Of a DNA stretch of 64,000 nt, positions 1-10,938 are shown one piece after another. Every line of letters begins with the position of its first letter. Within the stretch, counting starts at the first letter, position 1. The DNA lies in NCBI GenBank assembly GCA_947625515.1, contig CANQOO010000002.1, positions 86,238-150,237 on the forward strand, read 5' to 3'. This DNA is from an uncultured Clostridia bacterium. GTDB taxonomy: Bacteria > Bacillota > Clostridia > Christensenellales > UBA1242. Below the pieces are notes generated by a model, which had not been told where the DNA came from, searched no databases, and was given only the letters and a program-made list of their open reading frames with translations. The translations under genes were made by a program, and so were the position numbers.

Positions 1-620
1 CTGAGCAGGATGAACTTTCAGACACGTCTTCACAAAACACAACTTTGAAGAACGCGGCACCAAAAAGTGCATCGATGCAAAACCTATCTTCGAACAACTT
101 TTCAACGCAAAACGCGGTCTCACAGAATGCTCGTTTGGCACAACCTGCCACTCAAAGCGATGACAAAATAAACAAATTAAATGCTAAAACCGGCAAAAAA
201 TCCACAATTTTTGCCGCAAATTGGACAGCGATAATGAGAGGAGCCGCCTATGCAATTTCAGCGTTTTGCGTGGCTTTTTGTTCACTCTATGTCGGCAAAG
301 AATCCCCTTATGGCCTGCTGATGGGCATCGCATTGGGGCTGGGATTGACATTTTTACACTTCATCCTCACAAAACAAAACCTGCTTCAAGACCCGTGGGG
401 ATTTGTGGCAAATTCGCTCTTGTTTTTGGCGGTCGGCATGCTGTTCTCTTCCATCCTGCCCGCACTCCTATACTCCCTCGCCCTGGACAACATCCTCTTC
501 TCAGTCGGTTGCGTGGCATATTGCGTGTATCTGCTGCTTGAAACCTATCTGCCAAGCAAGTTCAACCACCTCGCCCTCGCCGCGGCATATCTGCTGCTTT
601 TTGCCACAATCGTGTTCTGA
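1..620 (+). CDS. Integral membrane protein, 5' end outside the window
   Basis: The frame is open at the left edge (first whole codon at base 3), so the start is outside; 205 residues are visible. The first 60 or so are polar and rich in Ser, Asn and Gln, probably a cytosolic low-complexity tail. From about residue 70 there are four or five hydrophobic spans, the last reaching the C-terminus (AAYLLLFATIVF). I recognise no family. An intrinsic terminator follows 13 bases after the stop, so the transcript ends before the tRNA. That it is a membrane protein is seen from composition; its function is unknown. Confidence 0.7.
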   Translation, partial: EQDELSDTSSQNTTLKNAAPKSASMQNLSSNNFSTQNAVSQNARLAQPATQSDDKINKLNAKTGKKSTIFAANWTAIMRGAAYAISAFCVAFCSLYVGKESPYGLLMGIALGLGLTFLHFILTKQNLLQDPWGFVANSLLFLAVGMLFSSILPALLYSLALDNILFSVGCVAYCVYLLLETYLPSKFNHLALAAAYLLLFATIVF

Positions 621-632
621 AATGAGTTATTA

Positions 633-655
633 AAAAAGACCACATCTGGTCTTTT
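633..655 (+). terminator. Intrinsic terminator
   Basis: Stem AAAGACCA / TGGTCTTT with a CATC-type loop, followed by a T run. It lies just after the membrane protein gene and before the tRNA-fMet promoter. Confidence 0.8.
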
Positions 656-698
656 TATGTTGTGCTAAGGAAAAAAGTTGAAAAATTTTAAAAAAGAC

Positions 699-728
699 TT
701 GACAAATCTTAGGGAAGAGGAGTATAAT
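699..728 (+). promoter_or_regulatory. Sigma-A promoter of tRNA-fMet
   Basis: TTGACA at 699-704 and TATAAT at 723-728, spacer 18. The tRNA starts 19 bases after the -10 box. Confidence 0.8.
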
Positions 729-746
729 GAATATTGAAAAACATAT

Positions 747-823
747 CGCGAGGTAGAGCAGCTCGGAAGCTCGCTGGGCTCATAACCCGGAGGTCGCAGG
801 TTCAAATCCTGCCCTCGCAACCA
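747..823 (+). tRNA. Initiator tRNA-Met (CAU)
   Basis: 77-nt cloverleaf with encoded CCA. Anticodon CAT lies in the loop of CTGGG/CCCGG. The acceptor stem has an unpaired C1-A72 and the anticodon stem has the three G-C pairs typical of initiator tRNA, so this is fMet rather than elongator Met. Confidence 0.93.
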
Positions 824-852
824 AATGAAACCTGCACCCTGTGCTCGTTTTG

Positions 853-889
853 AACAAGTCCAAAAGCATTGCCTTTGGGCTTGTTTTTT
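853..889 (+). terminator. Intrinsic terminator of tRNA-fMet
   Basis: Arms AACAAGTCCAAA and TTTGGGCTTGTT (one G-T pair) enclose a short loop, followed by T6. It sits 30 bases after the tRNA CCA. Confidence 0.85.
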
Positions 890-940
890 ATCTCCCCGCT
901 AAAAGAAAGTCGCAAATTGCAATTTTTTCTGAAAAAAGTA

Positions 941-969
941 TTGCAAAAAAGAAACTTTTGGTTTATAAT
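941..969 (+). promoter_or_regulatory. Sigma-A promoter of the 991-1812 gene
   Basis: TTGCAA at 941-946 and TATAAT at 964-969, spacer 17. The start codon is 22 bases after the -10 box. Confidence 0.7.
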
Positions 970-990
970 GATTTCCACAGAGGTATTTAT

Positions 991-1812
991 ATGAGTTATA
1001 ATTTAGGTCAGATTGAACTTTCCATTTCCGACGAGCGGCTGCTGAAAGCCGGGCTGGAAAAAGATGCTCTCAAAAAGGGTGATACTGAGTCTTATTATTT
1101 CATTCGAGCAAAAGAGGCATACAAAAACTTTGATTTTTCGCAACTTTCCGCATTCGACAAACTTGAAGTGAACAAAGTGCGAGAACTTTTCAGTCAGGAC
1201 GAAGAATTGTCGTCCCGACCGCTACTGTTTGTGATGTATATTCTTCACAGAAATGGCTTTTTGGACGAAAAATATTTTAAAGACCCAAAAAGAGTGTTTG
1301 ATTTAACAAGCAAAGAAATTATTCGCGGAAGAAATGTAAACGTTCCCGAAGGGATAATCACCCAGGATGGCAAATTGTATGGCATTGGAAAAGATGGCCA
1401 TATCTGGCTTTTCAATTTCTTGAATTTGAGCGGAATTGACACTTCCGACAACGTCAGATACAGTGCCTTCTGCCAAAGTTCCAACAATATTGAAAATTTC
1501 ACCACCCAGCAAACTGAGCGGAAACAATTCTTTTCTCGGCTTAAAGAAATTGAACCGGACGCCTCGCCACTCTACATTTCCGACAATCAGGCTGTTGCCA
1601 TCAATCACCTGCGTCTGTGCTATAACATGGCAACGCCTCTTCAAACTTTTCTTATGAATAACACTGCGGACCTTGGCTTTGCGGGCAGCGACAGCCCGCA
1701 TGCATTTAAAGCAAACTTGGATACATTTTGGAAAGCTTGCCCAAATGACCCTTTGGACAGAACGACAATGCAAGCTTATAGACGTGCCCAACAAACACAC
1801 AACAAGCAGTGA
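991..1812 (+). CDS. Hypothetical cytosolic protein, 273 aa
   Basis: I do not recognise this family. The frame is open back to 841, but ATG 991 is chosen because it has an AGAGG ribosome binding site 8 bases upstream, its own promoter at 941-969, and because the upstream codons overlap the tRNA terminator. The protein is soluble, mixed alpha/beta, with no signal peptide, membrane span or cysteine cluster. The C-terminus is polar (RRAQQTHNKQ). It is a single-gene transcript between two terminators, so the neighbours (tRNA-fMet, gyrB) say nothing about its role. Confidence 0.7.
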   Translation: MSYNLGQIELSISDERLLKAGLEKDALKKGDTESYYFIRAKEAYKNFDFSQLSAFDKLEVNKVRELFSQDEELSSRPLLFVMYILHRNGFLDEKYFKDPKRVFDLTSKEIIRGRNVNVPEGIITQDGKLYGIGKDGHIWLFNFLNLSGIDTSDNVRYSAFCQSSNNIENFTTQQTERKQFFSRLKEIEPDASPLYISDNQAVAINHLRLCYNMATPLQTFLMNNTADLGFAGSDSPHAFKANLDTFWKACPNDPLDRTTMQAYRRAQQTHNKQ

Positions 1813-1880
1813 CGCAAGAACAAAATAAAGCACTACACAAATGCAAAATTAGAAAAAACACAAAAATTTTATCTAATCTT

Positions 1881-1918
1881 AAAATTGACAAAATTTTGTC
1901 AATTTTTTTGTTTTTTTT
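1881..1918 (+). terminator. Intrinsic terminator, perfect palindrome
   Basis: AAAATTGACAAA / TTTGTCAATTTT, a perfect 12-bp stem, followed by a long T tract. It ends the 991-1812 transcript. Confidence 0.85.
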
Positions 1919-1953
1919 AGTTAAAATTTTTGAAAAATTTTTGAAAAAACTCT

Positions 1954-1982
1954 TGGAAAATGCCCCTATAATATATTATAAT
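1954..1982 (+). promoter_or_regulatory. Sigma-A promoter of gyrB
   Basis: TTGGAA at 1954-1959 and TATAAT at 1977-1982, spacer 17. A second TATAAT at 1967 could pair with TTGAAA at 1941, but only with a 20-base spacer, so the first pairing is preferred. Confidence 0.65.
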
Positions 1983-1999
1983 ATAGTATATCTATATAA

Positions 2000-4087
<2,088 letters not shown>

Positions 4088-4152
4088 AGAAAATTCATGA
4101 CAAGGAGAAGGAGAGCAAACCGCTTGCGGATTTGCGAAGATTCGACGCAGTC

Positions 4153-4175
4153 ATATGGTTTGGCACAAACCATAT
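4153..4175. repeat. Perfect hairpin between gyrB and its tail copy
   Basis: ATATGGTTTG, loop GCA, CAAACCATAT: a perfect 10-bp stem with a 3-base loop. The right arm runs into the first two bases of the duplicated gyrB tail. No T tract follows, so it is not an ordinary terminator. Confidence 0.85.
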
Positions 4176-4215
4176 TGAAGAGAATGCGACTTTGGTGACC
4201 GACTTGGATGTGTGA
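4174..4215 (+). pseudogene. Displaced second copy of the gyrB 3' end
   Basis: These 42 bases encode the same last 13 residues ([13 protein letters not shown]) and stop as 4046-4087 at the end of gyrB. Six bases differ and every difference is synonymous (GAA/GAG, GCA/GCG, ACA/ACT, CTT/TTG, GTC/GTG). There is no start codon or longer gyrB homology upstream, so it is a non-functional remnant. Synonymous-only divergence means both copies were once under protein selection. Confidence 0.85.
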
Positions 4216-4290
4216 AATATTCTTGCATCTCTTATTAAAAGCGAAAGTCAAACTTGCAACAGACAAAAATAAAATTTTAAGGAAAAAATC

Positions 4291-6933
4291 ATGAGCAAAA
4301 AAGATGACGAATTAAGCAGACAAAATTTGAAGGAAATTTTGGACAAGGAAAAAGTGCAGCCGATTGAAGTTGTGGGCGAACTTAAAAAGTCGTTCATTGC
4401 CTACGCCATGGCTGTCAACGTCAGCCGTGCCATTCCGGATGTGCGTGACGGGTTGAAGCCGGTGCATCGCCGCATTTTGTATTCAATGGGCGAGCTTAAC
4501 AATTTCTTCAACGCTCCGCACAAAAAGAGTGCACGTATTGTCGGCGAAGTGATGGGTAAATATCACCCGCACGGCGACAGCTCCATCTATGACGCCTTGG
4601 TGCGTCTGGCACAGGACTTTTCCATTCGTTATCCGCTTGTTGACGGACACGGAAACTTCGGCTCTGTGGATGGCGACCCTGCCGCCGCAATGAGATACAC
4701 CGAAGCACGCCTTTCAAAAATTGCTGGGCTGATGCTGCAAGACATCGAAAAAGAGACGGTGGATTTCTATCCAAACTTTGACGACACCTTGATGCAGCCA
4801 AAAGTTTTGCCGGCAAGGTTCCCTAACCTCTTGGTGAACGGTGCAGACGGAATTGCCGTCGGCATGGCAACAAACATCCCGCCGCACAACCTCACCGAAG
4901 TCATCAACGGCGTTCAAGCCCTGATTGACAATCCAGACATCGACATTGACGAACTTATCAAAATCATCCCTGCCCCAGACTATCCGACTGGCGGCATAAT
5001 TATGGGCAGAAGTGCCATCAAGCACGCCTACAAAACAGGTCGCGGCGGAATTTTGGTGCGAGGTCGTGCCGAAATTGATGAAACTCCATCTGGCAGGCAA
5101 AGAATTGTCATCACGGAACTTCCTTATGCCGTCAACAAAGCTCGCTTTGTGGCACAGATTGCCGACATGGTGAAGAACAAAAAACTGGAAGGCATTGCCG
5201 ACCTGCGTGACGAAAGTGACCGCGACGGCCTTCGCGTTGTTGTGGACATCAAGAAGGACGCCAATGCACAAGTTGTGCTTAATTCGTTATATAAACACAC
5301 CATGCTTCAACAGTCCAGTGGGCTGATTATGCTTGCCCTCGTCAACGGCGAGCCACGCGTGCTGAACCTCAAAGAAATGCTTTATTATTATCTTGAACAT
5401 CAGAAAGAAGTGACGGTGCGGAAGACAAGATTTGACCTTAAAAAAGCCCAGGAACGCGAACATATTGTTAAAGGGCTGGTCATTGCACTTGCAAGCATTG
5501 ACGAAGTTGTGCAGACAATCAAAAACTCCAAAGACCGCAACGACGCCCTTGCAAACCTCACCGCAAAATTTGAACTTGATGAGTTGCAAGCAAATGCTAT
5601 TTTGGATATGCGACTTTCCAAACTGACCAGTCTGGAAGTTGAAAAGCTTAAAGAAGAACTTGAACAGCTTGAGGCACTGATTCTTGACCTGCAAGACATT
5701 TTGGCTAAGCCTGCCCGCGTGCTTCAAATTGTGCGTGACGACTTGGAAGATGTGAAAAATCAATTTGGTGACGCCCGCAAGACGGAAATTTCCATGGACC
5801 TTGGCGGAATTGATGTTGAGGACCTTATCGCCGAAGAGGACGTCATTGTTTCCATGACGCATCTTGGCTACATCAAGCGAATGAGCACTGACGAATATAA
5901 AGCCCAGCACCGCGGCGGCGTTGGAATCACCGCCCACAAGACAAAGGACGAAGATTTTGTGGAGAAAATGTTTGTCACCTCCACACACGACGACCTATTG
6001 TTCTTCACCAATTTGGGCAAAGTGTATTGTGCGAAAGCATATGAAATTCCTGAGGCTCAACGCCAGAGCAAAGGCAGAGCCATCATCAATCTTCTGCAAC
6101 TTTCTTTGGGCGAAAAGGTGAACACCATCATTCCTGTCAAAAAGGACAGCAAGGGCAACCTCTTGATGGCGACAAAGAACGGACTTATCAAAAAAACACC
6201 ACTTTCAGAATATGAAAACATCCGAAAGGGCGGCAAAATTGCCATCAAACTGCTGGAAGGTGACGAACTTATCGGCGTGAACATCACCAGCGGCAGAGAT
6301 GACATCTTGATTGGCTCCAATCAAGGCAAGTGCATCCGCTTCAACGAGACGGATGTGCGAGAAGTTGGCCGCGACAGCCAGGGCGTCCGCAGCATGAAAC
6401 TTGCCAGCGACGACTATGTTGTTGACATGGCAATTATCCACGAGGGTGCCGAGATTTTGACCATTTCAGAAAACGGCTATGGCAAACTTTCCCCTGTTGA
6501 GGAATTTCGCTTGCAACAACGCGGCGGAATGGGCATCAAGGCCGGGGCATTCAACGAAAAGACCGGAAATCTTATCGCCCTCAAACAAATTGAAAGCCCA
6601 GTGGACCTTCTGGTCATCACCGACGGCGGAGTCATCATCCGCACGCCAGTTGATGGCATAAGCAAATTCTCTCGCGTCAGCCAAGGCGTGAAAATCATGC
6701 GGCTTAAATCTGGCAGCAAAATCACAAGTGTCGCCCTCACCGAGAAGAGTGAAGAAGAGTTAAGCGACGAAGAAAAAGAATTTGCAGCAGCCGAAGAATC
6801 CGCTTCGCAAACGCTCGAAGACGCAGCTCAAACATCTGACGGCGAAGAAAAAGAGTTGCCAGAAGACGAAGAAAACTTCGGCGAGGAAAGCGAAGAAGAA
6901 AAAGCAACTGACGATTCAGAGAAAGAAGACTGA
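4291..6933 (+). CDS. gyrA: DNA gyrase subunit A
   Basis: Breakage-reunion subunit of gyrase. The catalytic tyrosine is Y136 ([13 protein letters not shown]). The quinolone-resistance region reads [13 protein letters not shown], with S97 and D101 at the positions of E. coli S83 and D87, so the usual resistance changes are absent. The C-terminal domain has a GyrA box of the form QHRGGVG at 539-545, a looser match than the usual QRRGGKG. The last ~55 residues are an acidic Glu/Asp tail. AAGGA lies 7 bases before ATG 4291. It is probably in one operon with gyrB. 880 aa is slightly long for the family because of the tail. Confidence 0.97.
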   Translation: MSKKDDELSRQNLKEILDKEKVQPIEVVGELKKSFIAYAMAVNVSRAIPDVRDGLKPVHRRILYSMGELNNFFNAPHKKSARIVGEVMGKYHPHGDSSIYDALVRLAQDFSIRYPLVDGHGNFGSVDGDPAAAMRYTEARLSKIAGLMLQDIEKETVDFYPNFDDTLMQPKVLPARFPNLLVNGADGIAVGMATNIPPHNLTEVINGVQALIDNPDIDIDELIKIIPAPDYPTGGIIMGRSAIKHAYKTGRGGILVRGRAEIDETPSGRQRIVITELPYAVNKARFVAQIADMVKNKKLEGIADLRDESDRDGLRVVVDIKKDANAQVVLNSLYKHTMLQQSSGLIMLALVNGEPRVLNLKEMLYYYLEHQKEVTVRKTRFDLKKAQEREHIVKGLVIALASIDEVVQTIKNSKDRNDALANLTAKFELDELQANAILDMRLSKLTSLEVEKLKEELEQLEALILDLQDILAKPARVLQIVRDDLEDVKNQFGDARKTEISMDLGGIDVEDLIAEEDVIVSMTHLGYIKRMSTDEYKAQHRGGVGITAHKTKDEDFVEKMFVTSTHDDLLFFTNLGKVYCAKAYEIPEAQRQSKGRAIINLLQLSLGEKVNTIIPVKKDSKGNLLMATKNGLIKKTPLSEYENIRKGGKIAIKLLEGDELIGVNITSGRDDILIGSNQGKCIRFNETDVREVGRDSQGVRSMKLASDDYVVDMAIIHEGAEILTISENGYGKLSPVEEFRLQQRGGMGIKAGAFNEKTGNLIALKQIESPVDLLVITDGGVIIRTPVDGISKFSRVSQGVKIMRLKSGSKITSVALTEKSEEELSDEEKEFAAAEESASQTLEDAAQTSDGEEKELPEDEENFGEESEEEKATDDSEKED

Positions 6934-6950
6934 CAATCTTCTTTCTTTAC
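6921..6950 (+). terminator. Likely terminator overlapping the gyrA stop codon
   Basis: GAAAGAAGA / TCTTCTTTC with a 7-base loop containing the TGA stop, followed by a T-rich stretch. The next start is only 25 bases further, so readthrough into the helicase gene is possible. Confidence 0.5.
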
Positions 6951-6974
6951 TTTTAAACGTAGGAGACGCCATAA

Positions 6975-8996
6975 ATGGACAAAAAGGTCTTTGAAACTGA
7001 AAAAGAATATCTTGGCACCACTTTCAATCAGATTGAAAAACTTATTGCCGCCAATAATAAAAAAATTTTGGAAAATAAGATAGAAATTCAAAATTTGAAA
7101 GCGTTCTTTTCCGACCAATATTACGAAATTAAGACGGACGGCGACGAACTTGCCAACCTCAACATTGAAATTGAAAATCTGCAAGAGCAAAACGTTGCCC
7201 TTGAAAAGGCAAATGCTCGGCTGAAAAAGCAGAAAAAAACGCCATATTTTGGACGATTTGACTTTCAAGAAACTTCGTCCCCAGATAAGAAACCATATTA
7301 CATTGGCGTCGGAGCGGTGCAGTCTTCCGACCGGACGAATCTTGTTTATGACTGGCGGGCGGACATTTGCTCGCTCTATTATGACGAAAAATTTGGCAAA
7401 GTCACCTACACCTGCCCCGATGGAGAAATAAGCGGCAATCTTTCTCTGAAAAGGCAATATAAAATCGAGAACGGCGAACTTGCCTACTATATCGACAGCA
7501 ATTTGGTGATTGACGACGAGATTTTGATGGAACAACTTTCACAGAATGCCACCGCCAAGATGCACGAAATTGTTTCCACCATTCAAAAAGAGCAAAACAT
7601 GCTTATCCGTGCGGACGATTTTGAAAACACCATTGTGCAAGGGGTGGCAGGCTCCGGGAAGACCTCCATTGCCATGCACCGCGTTTCTTATCTGCTTTAC
7701 AAATATCGCGGCACGCTGAAATCGGATGACATTCTGATTTTGTCCCCAAGCGAACTTTTTTCAAACTATCTAAGCGATGTCTTGCCATCTTTGGGCGAGG
7801 AAGAGGCAATGACGATAACTTTTTCCGACCTTGCTCACCGCCTGCTTGGGTCGGAATTTGAGACCCGCGAAGCAATGCTGGAACGTGTCATTGACGGGCA
7901 GCAGCAAAAGGATTTTGAAAACATTGCAATCAAGTCCAGTTTTGAATTTTTGTCCGACCTTCAAAAGTTTCTCTCGCGTGACCTAGGCAACCTCTTTGTG
8001 GCAAAAACGGTCTCATTTGGAAATGTCTCTTTGACAAAAGAAGAAATTGAGGACATTTTTTGCAATCGAATGCAAGGCGTTGCCATATACAAACGCATTG
8101 ACGTGCTGGCAGAAATTTTGGTGGACAAGTTTAAGGTGTCCGAATTTTTGCGTCCCGACCTTATCAGGCGTGCCAAGGCAATTTTCTATCGCAAGTTTGT
8201 CACGACCGACATTTTGAAAATTTACAATCTCTTTCTTGGCAGCGTGGAACTGCCTGAGATTTCCACGCCTGATGCCTATGACGTCGCCCCAATGCTGCTG
8301 ATTAAAGAAAGTTTGTTCGGCTTCAAGCACAATTTCTCGGCAAAATATGTGATTGTGGACGAAATGCAAGACTACACCCCATGTCATTTTTATCTTTTTG
8401 ACAAACTTTGGGAATGCCCAAAACTTTATCTCGGCGACATCTATCAAAGCATAGACCGCACACTGCCAAAGGAATATCTGACGCACCTATCAAAACTTTG
8501 CAAGGCAAAAGTCAAGTTTTTGAACCGCTCATATCGCAGCACAAAAGAAATTTCGCTTTTTTCTCAAAAAATTCTGGGAAAAAGCATAGCAAACAACGTC
8601 AACCGCAGCGGCGAGGACGTGGAATTTTTGCGTTCACGCAATCAAATTAAGACTTTGGAAAAAATTATTGCGGAGAGAGAAAAATCTCACCGCAAGCAAA
8701 GTGTGGCAATCATTTGCAAGACCAAAAAGCAAATTTCCGCCCTGCAAAAGGCCAGCCCGGAACTTAAAAAATTTAAACTCTTGGAAAAGGCAACGCCTCG
8801 CACAAAGAAAATCATCACCACGCCTGCCAAAGCCAAGGGCGTGGAGTTTGACTGCGTCATCGTGCCAAATTCAACCGAAGAAAGTTACAACAACGAGCTT
8901 GACCGCAACCTCTTGTATGTCTCCGCAACGCGAGCCTTGCACAAACTCTTTTTCATAAGCGACAAAAAGCCAAGCCACTTCTTGACCAAAAACTGA
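6975..8996 (+). CDS. helD: HelD-like superfamily 1 helicase / ATPase
   Basis: 673 aa. The N-terminal ~85 residues form a coiled coil (LENKIEIQNLKAFF onwards), as in HelD, where this arm enters the RNA polymerase secondary channel. The Walker A motif VQGVAGSGKTS is at 221-231 with K229. A Walker B-like IVDEMQDYTP follows in the middle, and the final helicase motifs KGVEFDCVIV and LLYVSATRA lie near the C-terminus. HelD proteins remove stalled RNA polymerase from DNA; that role is inferred from the family. AGGAG lies 9 bases before ATG 6975. It follows gyrA closely and could be co-transcribed with it. UvrD/Rep helicases are less likely because of the N-terminal arm and short size. Confidence 0.85.
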   Translation: MDKKVFETEKEYLGTTFNQIEKLIAANNKKILENKIEIQNLKAFFSDQYYEIKTDGDELANLNIEIENLQEQNVALEKANARLKKQKKTPYFGRFDFQETSSPDKKPYYIGVGAVQSSDRTNLVYDWRADICSLYYDEKFGKVTYTCPDGEISGNLSLKRQYKIENGELAYYIDSNLVIDDEILMEQLSQNATAKMHEIVSTIQKEQNMLIRADDFENTIVQGVAGSGKTSIAMHRVSYLLYKYRGTLKSDDILILSPSELFSNYLSDVLPSLGEEEAMTITFSDLAHRLLGSEFETREAMLERVIDGQQQKDFENIAIKSSFEFLSDLQKFLSRDLGNLFVAKTVSFGNVSLTKEEIEDIFCNRMQGVAIYKRIDVLAEILVDKFKVSEFLRPDLIRRAKAIFYRKFVTTDILKIYNLFLGSVELPEISTPDAYDVAPMLLIKESLFGFKHNFSAKYVIVDEMQDYTPCHFYLFDKLWECPKLYLGDIYQSIDRTLPKEYLTHLSKLCKAKVKFLNRSYRSTKEISLFSQKILGKSIANNVNRSGEDVEFLRSRNQIKTLEKIIAEREKSHRKQSVAIICKTKKQISALQKASPELKKFKLLEKATPRTKKIITTPAKAKGVEFDCVIVPNSTEESYNNELDRNLLYVSATRALHKLFFISDKKPSHFLTKN

Positions 8997-9187
8997 GAAA
9001 AAAGACTTTCAAATTAAGCAAAAAAACAAAACGTCAGACCGGCATCAAACTGAGCAAGATAAGAGGTCAGCACAAATTTTGAACCGGCTTAAATAAAACA
9101 AGATTTGATAAACTGAAAAAACATGCACACACCTTTTCGCATGAATATACAAAAATTGTATAAAAAGTTTTAACTAAAAATCTTGGC

Positions 9188-9441
9188 TGTGGAAAACTTT
9201 TTGGCAAAAGATTTATTCGACAACTTTCGGGCAAAAATTAGTTAACACAAAATCCCCACTTTTTGGGCGTTTTTTGAAATTGATAATAAAACAAATCTAA
9301 AAACTTGTCCACAAAAATGTGGAAATGTGGATAACTTGTGTGGTTTTCTCTCTTTTTGCCCCTTATTCGGCCGATTGAATATTCATAAATTTGAATGAAT
9401 ATTTATAAATTTGTGGATAAGTGGAAAATGAATGTGGACTT
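9188..9441. other. Cluster of DnaA boxes; candidate replication origin or DnaA-binding regulatory region
   Basis: The 525-bp gap between helD and hisS holds two exact DnaA boxes (TGTGGATAA at 9326-9334 and 9412-9420), one box fitting TTWTNCACA on the - strand (TGTGGAAAA at 9188-9196), and near matches at 9305-9313 (TTGTCCACA), 9318-9326 (TGTGGAAAT), 9420-9428 and 9433-9441. An AT-rich pair of direct repeats lies between the boxes. Gyrase genes are commonly near oriC in this phylum. dnaA and dnaN are not in the window and the flanking genes all point the same way, so an origin is only one reading; DnaA titration or control of hisS is another. The first 180 bp of the gap hold nothing else clear. 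Confidence 0.5.
9377..9413. repeat. AT-rich 17-bp direct repeat within the DnaA-box cluster
   Basis: GAATATTCATAAATTTG at 9377-9393 and GAATATTTATAAATTTG at 9397-9413, one mismatch, spaced exactly 20 bp (about two helical turns). The second copy runs into an exact DnaA box. AT-rich repeats next to DnaA boxes are typical of unwinding elements. Confidence 0.7.
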
Positions 9442-9459
9442 CCTCACCCCATATTATGC

Positions 9460-9487
9460 TTGACAAATATGCGGATTTTGTTATAAA
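9460..9487 (+). promoter_or_regulatory. Sigma-A promoter of hisS
   Basis: TTGACA at 9460-9465 and TATAAA at 9482-9487, spacer 16. It lies just downstream of the last DnaA boxes. The short leader leaves no room for a T-box. Confidence 0.75.
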
Positions 9488-9522
9488 ATGAGTGATAATA
9501 TCTAAAAATGAAAGGTAATTCA

Positions 9523-10833
9523 ATGGAGCAAAACAACCTCATCATCCCAAGAAAACTTAAAGGCTTTTGGGAACTTATGCCCAAGGAGCAAATTCTTTTT
9601 TCGTCACTTTTGCAAAAACTTGAAAAGGTGTTTCAGGACAACTGCTTTGTGCCGCTTGACACCCCTGTTTTGGAATATTCAGACGCACTTTTGGCAAAAA
9701 GTGGCGGTGAAACGGACAAGCAAGTCTTTCGCTTTGAAAAAGGCGACGCCGATATGTGCATGAGATATGACCTCACCGTTCCCCTTGCACGCTTTGTGGC
9801 TATGCACAAAAATGAATTAAATTTTCCATTCAAAAGATATCAAATTGGAAAAGTATATCGCGGCGAAAGGCCACAAAAAGGGCGTTTTCGTGAGTTTTAT
9901 CAATGTGACGCCGACATCATTGGCGACGGAGAACTTTCAGTTGTTGCAGATGCGGAGTGCGTGGGATTGTTCAACAAATGCTTCAAAGCTCTTGACTTGG
10001 ATGTGGAAATAAGAATTTCCAACCGAAAAATTTTGGCAGGATTTATTGAAAGTTTAAATAAAACGGCAAAAAATGCGAATATTTTGATTGTCTTAGACAA
10101 ATTGGACAAAATTTCTCCGCAAACTGCGAAAGCAGAACTACAAGAAATTGGCCTGACAGACATTGAATGCGACAAAATTTTAAATCTTGCTGAAAAACGC
10201 GGAAAAATTGCAGAAATTGTGCAAAATTTGCGTGATTTTTGCTCAAATACGGTTTTTCAGACAGGTTTGGACGAACTGGAAACCCTTGGCGGACTGCTCG
10301 AAAATTTTGGATGTGAAAACGCCGTATGTGCCTTAAACATAATTCGCGGGCATGATTATTACACAGGAACAGTTTTTGAAGGTTTTCTGAGCGGCACTCA
10401 AATTGCCGTAGGTGGCGGTGGACGTTTTGAGAATTTGTGCAGCTTTTTCAGTAAAGAGAAAATGCCTGGCGTAGGCATGAGCGTGGGCATCACACGCCTG
10501 TTTGACATTTTGATGGAGCAAAATTATTTTGACCTTACACGCACAAACGAAATTGATGTTGCCATTGCAAATTTTGACGAAACTCTTGCCGAATCGCTTA
10601 AAATTGCAACAAATTTACGCGAAAACGGCGTAAAAGCGGATGTTTTTTATGAATGCAAATCTTTTAAGGCGAAACTTAAAGAGGCAAACCGCCGAGGAAT
10701 TAAGTTTGTGCTGATTGTGGGCGAAGACGAAATACAGTCTCAGAGATTCACATTGAAGGACATGGAAAACGGCACTCAGGAGCAACTTTCTCTATCTGAA
10801 ATTGTTCAAAAAATTAAATCCACTCGAATGTGA
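9523..10833 (+). CDS. hisS: Histidyl-tRNA synthetase
   Basis: Class II synthetase that charges tRNA-His. Motif 2 is seen in YRGERPQKGRFREFYQCD, the histidine-binding stretch in IRGHDYYTGTVFEGF, and motif 3 in GVGMSVGITRL, followed by an anticodon-binding C-terminal domain. 436 aa is normal length. ATG 9508 is also in frame, but AAAGGT at 9511-9516 sits 6 bases before ATG 9523 and overlaps the first codons of the longer form, so 9523 is chosen. Promoter at 9460-9487; terminator after the gene, so it is probably monocistronic. Confidence 0.95.
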   Translation: MEQNNLIIPRKLKGFWELMPKEQILFSSLLQKLEKVFQDNCFVPLDTPVLEYSDALLAKSGGETDKQVFRFEKGDADMCMRYDLTVPLARFVAMHKNELNFPFKRYQIGKVYRGERPQKGRFREFYQCDADIIGDGELSVVADAECVGLFNKCFKALDLDVEIRISNRKILAGFIESLNKTAKNANILIVLDKLDKISPQTAKAELQEIGLTDIECDKILNLAEKRGKIAEIVQNLRDFCSNTVFQTGLDELETLGGLLENFGCENAVCALNIIRGHDYYTGTVFEGFLSGTQIAVGGGGRFENLCSFFSKEKMPGVGMSVGITRLFDILMEQNYFDLTRTNEIDVAIANFDETLAESLKIATNLRENGVKADVFYECKSFKAKLKEANRRGIKFVLIVGEDEIQSQRFTLKDMENGTQEQLSLSEIVQKIKSTRM

Positions 10834-10881
10834 AATTATAATTGATTGCGAGAAATTAAATAAAAAACACAAAAAATGCGA

Positions 10882-10909
10882 AAATATCGCAAAATTTGCG
10901 ATATTTTTG
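10882..10909 (+). terminator. Intrinsic terminator of hisS
   Basis: AAATATCGCAAA / TTTGCGATATTT, a perfect 12-bp stem followed by Ts, 50 bases after the hisS stop. Confidence 0.75.
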
Positions 10910-10938
10910 AAATTTAAAAACAAACAAAGGGAAAAAAC

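Noticed and set aside
4088..4290. Small gene between gyrB and gyrA
   Set aside because: No frame with a ribosome binding site; the apparent coding tail is the displaced gyrB end.
9460..9522. T-box riboswitch before hisS or metG
   Set aside because: The hisS leader is about 30 nt and the metG leader has no T-box core or antiterminator; only plain terminators are seen.
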